The notes under the pieces were generated by a model. It was given only the letters and a program-made list of their open reading frames with translations, was not told where the DNA came from and ran no database searches. DNA of 64,000 nucleotides from Brachionus plicatilis. Its lineage: Eukaryota; Rotifera; Eurotatoria; Ploima; Brachionidae. Shown here piece after piece: positions 57,801 through 64,000 of this stretch. The stretch covers positions 261,139 through 325,138 of the forward strand of contig QEOQ01000663.1 in NCBI GenBank assembly GCA_010279815.1, in the 5' to 3' direction. Every line of letters begins with the position of its first letter. Positions within the stretch are counted from its first letter, which is position 1. Both the position numbers and the translations under genes were made by a program.

Positions 57801-58764
57801 TTGTCAAAATTTCTCCATCATTTACAATACTTTCAGACTAAAATGGAGATTTTTAATAAATTAGATAAAAATTTAAAAATAAAACTACCTCAACAGGCCA
57901 GTTTGAAAGAGCTTGAGTTCCATTTGGGTGATAAATTTCAATTACATAATTTGCTTTCAACTGAGGTTCGTCAAAACAAGGATATCCTTTTCGAGCGTCC
58001 AATGGCTCAAAATGACTCGCAAGCATACTTCTGTTTAAAAAATAATAAAATAAAAAATTTAATTAAATAACTAACCCGTCAAATTCTTGATCATCATTAT
58101 TATACTTTATTTCAAAAATACCTGAGCTGAATACGTTTAGATTACCTGTGAAGTATAAATCTAACAGATATTTTTGTCCAGAGAGTTTATTTTTTGTCTT
58201 AAGCACATAATAATCATTAGGTAGAAAAAGACCATCGCAGGCCAGTTCAACTTGGTTGTTAGCTGTATCATTAAGCGATGCCAAATAAACACTAAGAAAT
58301 TTTGCATTTAAAATTATAAATTGAGTGGGTTCCACAACATTGATTTCAATTCGAATTTCACCACTGTATGAGTCAGCTGCGAAAACAGGAGTATACAGCC
58401 TTATATCATATTTGATAGGGACTATGTTTTTTGGCAAAGTCATGCTTTCCCAAAGTTGTCCATTGGTCGGCTGATTCAATTCTTCACAACGTTCTAGCTC
58501 TTTTAAAAAGCTTGATTTTGGATTTTTAAACAAATATTTCAGTAAATCATAAGTTGATTTATTTTCTCTAAAATTGTTTCTTAAGTCATCGATTTTTTGG
58601 ACAAGTTTAACTGAATCGTCAGTGCTACATTCAGGCGGGTTAACCAAAGCTGAAAGAACTCCAACTAGAACAGATGCTATCACAATAAAAGAAGCATACG
58701 CAATAGCTATATAGTAGTTAATATAAATTTTTCCGGAATCATTCGAATTATTACTTTTATGCAT
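54885..58764 (-). CDS. M1-family aminopeptidase homologue without catalytic residues, 16 exons, about 1025 aa
   Basis: Type II membrane protein: short cytoplasmic N-terminus, a membrane helix at about residues 17-42, then the M1 ectodomain. Exons in transcript order: 58764-58076, 58030-57889, 57837-57697, 57647-57489, 57431-57303, 57242-57182, 57121-57069, 57017-56969, 56916-56765, 56699-56631, 56580-56170, 56111-55914, 55858-55782, 55734-55612, 55560-55170, 55118-54885. Family landmarks kept: HFEPLDARKGYPCFDEPQLKA, LSNWPV, WFGNYMTFEWWSELWLQE, SSHPV, KGAAILRMMEYEIG, and the ERAP-like C-domain (LGKNPIGREIAWDF). Catalytic landmarks lost: GAMEN is EAVPH (379-383), HEXXH is LEMAK (411-415), or KLLSE (415-419) in the alternative alignment, and the catalytic Tyr is Ser501. 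Only the third zinc ligand Glu438 remains. The frame is intact, so it is a probable pseudoenzyme, perhaps a binding or adhesion protein. The boundary between exons 13 and 14 is the least certain. Confidence 0.9.
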
Positions 58765-61079
58765 TTTTGACAATTTTTATAGAAAGTTATTGCATTTTGG
58801 TTCAACTATTTAAAGTCAAATAGGGCAATGCAAATTGCTTGGAAACCAAAAGTCATAAAAACAATTAATCTTTATTCTAAGCCACTAATCTATTAAAAAA
58901 AACTGTAAATAAATTTATAAAGTTAAAATTTTATTACTTTTTATTGTTTTGAAATAGATACTTTGATTAAAAAAGCAACACTAAAATATGATCTGTAAAA
59001 AACAATAAAAAAATGTATAAATTTTGAATAGGTTTCTTTCTAAAATATATCTTATTAAGTTAATATTATATCATGTTTTAAATATTAATTAAGTTATGCT
59101 TCATTGAAATGAAATAATTTAAATTTTCCGAATTTATTCAATTTGATATTGGTAATTTGATATTTTAATTTTTTTATTTTTGGATAAATCAGAACGGATT
59201 GTTTCTAATGATCAGTAATTAAATATTAAAATCAATTTATAAACACATATAATTCAATTATCGTTTTATTTAGGGTCCGATTTTAAAGATAATTTTTAAA
59301 AAGATTTAAAATTCAGCTTTTTTTCTAAAATATTAAATTATTGCCTAAATATTTTTTAAGTAATTAAATATAAAATATCTATTTGATAAGTATTTGTGGT
59401 GATAGTTTTAAGGTGTTCAACTAAGCGATATCAATATATTGTTTAGTTTAACTCTTTTTTCATTATTTTTTCATTGTTTTTTTTTGATATGTAAAATTTT
59501 AATTCACTTCGAAAAAAGTATTGATTTGAAATGAAGTTTTAATTGATAGATAATAGACAAACGATTACCTGGTTTTTATTTAAAAGGAATTTTTTCTTTG
59601 AAAAAAAATAAACATTAAAAAAATTTAATTGTAAGAACATTGATATCATTTCTAATTTATCTCAAAAATATTATGAAACAATTTTTTTTCATCAATAAAT
59701 AAAAAAAAAAGAAAAATAAAAACAATGCTTTTAATATATACTTAGAATTATTAATTTTTGATGTTTACTTTATCTAAGATCATTTTTATTTGTGTATTTA
59801 ATTGCTTCCACTCATAGATGGTTAAACAAAAATTCTATTAAAAATAAGAATCAAAAACAAGCATTGTTGCCATTCACCTACATGACATATGGTATCTAAT
59901 CTAAAATTGTGATAGACTTGTAATATCCGGTCCATTCAAAGTAAAAGCATTCGAACAAAATATCGCTCAAGTAGTACTCACTGTCCGAAATTTGGGCCAC
60001 GAATGACTCTAGTCGCGATTAATACCACTAATAAATTCATTCGATATTCTAATAAAGCATCGATCTATTTACAAGATAATTGCCAAGGAATACAAGCTCT
60101 CAATCTCAAACAGGTTTTAAATTAGAATCAAAATAAAGTGAGCCGAAGATTGTTGCTCCAAGTACCATATTTAAACTTCAAAGACTTAGTCTAGAAAATA
60201 TGTCGTACTCGGTTGCGCAACTTGGGAAGTAATTAAATATTTTGCCAGAGTTTCAGGACATTAGCACTGCTCAAGATTATTAACAAATGATTAAATAATT
60301 ATTAAGATCGATTTTTTTATCGATCAATCTAGCTCAATCTAGATTCAAATTGGATTCGAACAAGGCCTTAATCGACCGAAGAAATCATGATTCGAAACTG
60401 CTTAGGCATTCAATCTAATTCTATCTATTTTATCTATGCCTTTCTTAGAAGGAATGTGAAGCTATTAAAATTTATCCTAATTAATATTGATTGATTTAAA
60501 ATCCAAAAATATCATTTAAATTTAAATATACTGTTAATAAAGCTAGTTCGAATTTCGGGAGACTTTGTGCTCAGAACTAAACCCAGAAAAAATAAATTGG
60601 TCTTGTATGTTTTTAAGTTGGAAATTTATCATGAAACCGGGATAAAATAGATTCTAAGTTATTACTAAATTAGCTTATCAAAATTTATTAAACAAATGGC
60701 GCTTACTGATAGAGGCTTTTTTTAGTTTGTTTGTACGGATTTTTGTCCATTTTTTCTTGTTTGCAAACAATGGCAAAATGATACATTAATGCATTAAGAT
60801 CTACTACCATATTTACTCAAATAGAAGGAATCACAAACGAAAGAAAGAAATCTGGGGGCTCAAAATTTGCTTTTATTTGAGTTGTTTTTTAGTTTCCCGT
60901 TTTAAAAAAACTCTTGAGTCATGCCATGTAAAAAAATTTCTTGTTACAAATAGAAGTGATTGAGTCTTTTGATGACCGAAATTTTTTCTATTTGAGGAAA
61001 TATGGAAGTATAGATGACCAGAAAAGTTCATAGTAGAGCTACCTAACTAGTACCTAGTCTCAGGAATCTCAATTTTAAC
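58765..61079. other. AT-rich upstream region of the aminopeptidase homologue
   Basis: The promoter of the minus-strand gene should lie at the left end. Bases about 59870-60330 are less AT-rich and contain short open pieces (for example TLVAINTTNKFIRYSN), suggesting an old retroelement, but I cannot name one. No gene seen. Confidence 0.4.
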
Positions 61080-61420
61080 TCAACTATCTATCCAGATTAG
61101 CAACAATTGACATACCTACACTTGAAAGTAGAAAAGAGGTGACGCAATTCAACTTTTGAAAATTGTCAGCAAACAGAGTATTGTTCAACTACCTGCCTTC
61201 ACGAATTTATGAATAGATTCAAGTAGTGTTCGATCATCGGTGAATCTCCATAAAAAATCTAGACTTCAGAAGCAATTCTGTTTGTTAAGTTCAAGAGAAA
61301 ACTTCTTCACTAGTAGGATTAGTAGGATCTATGTGGAATGAGCTACCGCACTTTGTCATTACCACATCTTCTCATTCAAATGCATTCAAGGACAATTTCC
61401 ACAATTCAGATTCTTGACTA
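61080..61420 (+). pseudogene. 3' coding tail of a dead non-LTR retrotransposon
   Basis: Broken frames read NFFTSRI, then after a shift MWNELPHFVITTSSHSNAFKDNF. The pattern FF..R....WN.LP..V....S...FK..L is the conserved end of the ORF2 reverse transcriptase in jockey/CR1-type elements. Upstream, AIVNYLPSRIYE-like fragments are too decayed to read with confidence. Confidence 0.6.
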
Positions 61421-63560
61421 TTATTCTTCTTCATTTGATTCTCTTACCAGATTGTAGTGTCATTTTTATTTTATTTCAGAAGGAAATCTTGGTAGAATTT
61501 TGTGAATTTTTTTTTATTTCATAGCAATATTTATTTTGTATTCACTTCTTATGCACAGGTAATTTAGAAAGAAAAATTACTTTTCATTTACTATTTGAAG
61601 TTGGTAAACAATTATTTAAGTATTTAAACATTTTCTCGACTTACTCTAAGAAATTCGTTTTTTTAAGATTTAATAATTTACTTCATAAGGTTTTTGTTTA
61701 GTTATTTGTTGATTTAATATGGCTATTTCGGCACGTTTTCTAGTCTAGCACAACAGTTTCTAATGTTTAAGTGAGCTTTTTGAATTTAATAATTGCTCTT
61801 TTTTTAGCAATCAAAATATTTGTTTGTTTGCTATCTTAGTAGAGTTTTTAATTATTTGAAATTCAATTCAGTTTTTTTAATGAAACGACCTAACCATATT
61901 TGATTAGAAAAAAAAGTAATTTAGGCCAATATTTGGTTTCTTCGATTCGAACTTTTATTTTATTCATTTTTCCTCTATTTAATCTAATATTGAATGAAAA
62001 AGTACAAAGTTTTAGTATAAAAACTCTCTCAATTGCAAAAATCACTCTACTCATTTATTTCAACTGATAATTATAAAGTAATAATAAATTCAAATGAGTA
62101 AAACCTCACCAATGTCAATTTAGAATCATGAACAATGTTGAAATTTTTTCCATATAAATGCTCATTTTTTTACCAACTTTTGTGAGAATTCTATTTAGAC
62201 TTTTTTTAGATTAATTCATCCGTACAAAAAAAACCGTCATTAGTTCAAAAAATTCAAAATACAGTCTTGGTTTTGGATATACCCAATTTGGCATCAGTAG
62301 GCTTTAATTATTGGAAGAGAATAAAAAAATCAAATGTTAAATAACAAAGTTTACTAATATTAAAGAGACAAATTCCGATTGAGAAAGCATTCCATTAAAA
62401 TCAAAATGAATAATTTTCATTTAAACATATTTCAAAGGCATTTAAAAATTTCAATTAATTTTTGAGGCTTTTTAGATTAGTGTTCCATGTTTGATGAAGT
62501 TTTACATTTCCCTTAAGTATCTGGATAAAATCTCTGCTTGTTTGTTTACCAGCTCATTGACAACCGGTAAATAAATTTAAAAGCCCCAAGATTTAATTAT
62601 TTTTCAGCGACATATTCAATAAAAATAAAAGAAAGAAAAAAAAACGCGAAATACCTGATGTTACTCAAGGTACAAGGGTTAGATAATTGAGCAACAATAA
62701 AGGTACTTGAGCAATAAATATGTAATGAATGAGAAAAAAATTTCGAGGAATTCTTTTTCATTTTTTTTATTGCGTGTATTTTGCTATACTGCCAGAATCC
62801 ATGTCTAACTTGGAAAATTTTCTCTAGGCTTTTGATTTTTTAGGAAATTATAAAACGCGAAAAAATATTAGTTATTTAATTTTTTTATTTAAACAACAAA
62901 AAAAAAAGGTCTTAAAAAATTCAAAAATTAGTTTTTTCTTTTGGCTAATGATCACAAATGGTTCCTCATTTCTTGGCTTAATTTAGGACTTTTTTACAAG
63001 CTAGTGTATTGTGGGCTTTGTAAATTTATGATTATAATTTTCCCATGCTATTTTGCCTTTTATCTTGAAATTTACGACCGTTTAGCTTAAAAATCGTACG
63101 ATTATTTTTTAAACATAGATAAAAAAAAAAATAAAGGCTTTGTATATTGACTGAGTATTTGTGGCCAGTTCGTTTTCAATTGAGTCTAATTAGGACTTGC
63201 AATTGACTTGGTTTATTGAGAGTCTTTTTTTTAATTGATTTTTAAAAATTTAAACTTTTGCTTTAAGTGAAGCTAGAAAACCATGAAACTAAGTCTCGGC
63301 TATCAATGCACAACAAGGCAGCTTAACTTTTTTTTTTCGAATTGCGCAATCATTTTTATCGTTACGCTGTTTTATACAAATGAAATTTTATATTTATTTG
63401 TAAAATTCAAGACCTTTAGATCATATTAATTTAAGAGCAAAATTACAAATTAAATTTATTTCTAGACTTAAAATGAGCATGCGCAAGCTATATCGTTAGT
63501 CAGAAAAAAAATTTATTTTATTTTTTTTTTTTTTTAAATAAAAAACATACTCTATTTAGG
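61421..63560. other. AT-rich DNA, no gene seen
   Basis: No reading frame, RNA or recognisable repeat that I can support. Confidence 0.5.
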
Positions 63561-63698
63561 ATTTCTAGTCATTTTTGTTATGATGATGAGAATGTGCTGG
63601 GTGTTGTTTGTGTTCAGTATATGATTACGTAATTCACGTGCATTTATCATTGAATTTGCTAGACTTTGTCGGAGAATTCTCAATAGCTACTTGGCTTG

Positions 63699-63720
63699 AC
63701 TCTCTCTCTCTCTCTCTTTC
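63699..63720. repeat. (CT)n microsatellite
   Basis: About ten CT units on the plus strand, within a more G+C-rich island (about 63590-63890). Confidence 0.9.
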
Positions 63721-63872
63721 TGTATCTCCGGCTAAGCTAATAGCAAATTTTGATAAAAGCAAAATAAGCAAAATTTTATCATTTATATATTTCAAGGTAA
63801 AAATATTTTTGTGCATCATACAATTCCGTGGAGGATCCACAGTTCCAATCTGGTAGATGGGCGAGGCCGCTG

Positions 63873-63886
63873 GTTGCCATGGCAAC
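63873..63886. promoter_or_regulatory. Perfect X-box palindrome (RFX site) at right edge
   Basis: GTTGCCATGGCAAC is a perfect palindrome and a full match to the RFX X-box consensus GTNRCC-N2-RGYNAC. It lies in a locally G+C-richer island with a (CT)n tract, the look of a promoter in this AT-rich DNA. No start codon with a convincing frame follows before 64000, so the target is probably a gene beyond the window. Confidence 0.65.
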
Positions 63887-64000
63887 GTAGTAAAAATAAT
63901 CTTCCAATTTTTTCTAAAGGAAATTAACTATTTGCGTACTTAAAAATAATAATTGCAATCAAGTTACTTAGCATTTAATAATTAGTCGAACTTTAATAAA

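Noticed and set aside
59880..60330. Candidate Ty3-type retroelement pol fragment (NTTNKFIRYSN)
   Set aside because: Vague resemblance to the region before retroviral-type proteases; too short and disrupted to call without a profile search.
63608..63885. Opposite-strand frames of 82 and 83 codons at the right edge
   Set aside because: Both include the (CT)n tract (LSLSLS or RERERE) and lack other coding signs; the X-box and composition suggest promoter DNA instead.
1..64000. tRNA, rRNA, CRISPR or operon structures
   Set aside because: I looked for tRNA B-box/T-loop signals and repeat-spacer arrays and saw none; gene structure is clearly eukaryotic.

Overview
This window is nuclear DNA from an animal. 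It carries an L1CAM/neuroglian adhesion gene, progestin/adipoQ receptors, a LOTUS-Tudor germline protein, a cytosolic sulfotransferase, a CCDC174 orthologue, an LRRC71-like ciliary leucine-rich protein and an M1-family aminopeptidase homologue. All are split by GT-AG introns, mostly 45-90 bases long. The DNA is strongly A+T rich, compact and full of decayed non-LTR retrotransposons and hairpin elements. A small AT-rich lophotrochozoan, possibly a monogonont rotifer, would fit, but that is inference from genome style, not from a marker gene.

Layout, left to right. 1-3890: AT-rich upstream DNA. 3891-10826 (+): neuroglian, 13 exons. 10827-14580: repeat-rich DNA with a direct repeat, a dead reverse transcriptase and a zinc-finger/transposase relic. 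14590-18559 (-): LRRC71-like gene, 15 exons, with a perfect RFX X-box palindrome 246 bases upstream of its ATG and a hairpin transposon in one intron. 18820-21316: repeats. 21317-22342 (-): rhodopsin-class GPCR with an in-frame stop. 23820-34130 (+): one uninterrupted 3436-codon reading frame made of TPR-type helical repeats and ending in a TIR-like domain; this is the most unusual gene here. 34131-36194: mostly a second hairpin transposon. 36195-37236 (-): sulfotransferase. 37237-39877: repeats. 39878-41605 (+): CCDC174. 41802-45432 (-): LOTUS plus three Tudor domains, convergent with CCDC174. 45884-46060: small orphan frame. 46171-46516 (+): broken SmD2 (SNRPD2) copy. 49084-50571 and 52453-53868 (+): tandem adiponectin-receptor paralogues flanking a 232-base assembly gap. 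54885-58764 (-): M1 aminopeptidase homologue lacking all catalytic motifs. 58765-64000: AT-rich DNA with a retroelement tail and, at the right edge, a second perfect X-box that probably belongs to a gene outside the window.

The spliced lengths I assembled by hand for neuroglian, LRRC71-like, sulfotransferase, CCDC174, the Tudor gene, both receptors and the aminopeptidase are all divisible by three and open throughout, which supports the exon boundaries. The genes look like a mixed neighbourhood, not a co-functional cluster. Two themes recur: cilium-type regulation (X-boxes, LRRC71) and a family of Mutator-like fold-back elements with 9-base target duplications and a shared core motif.
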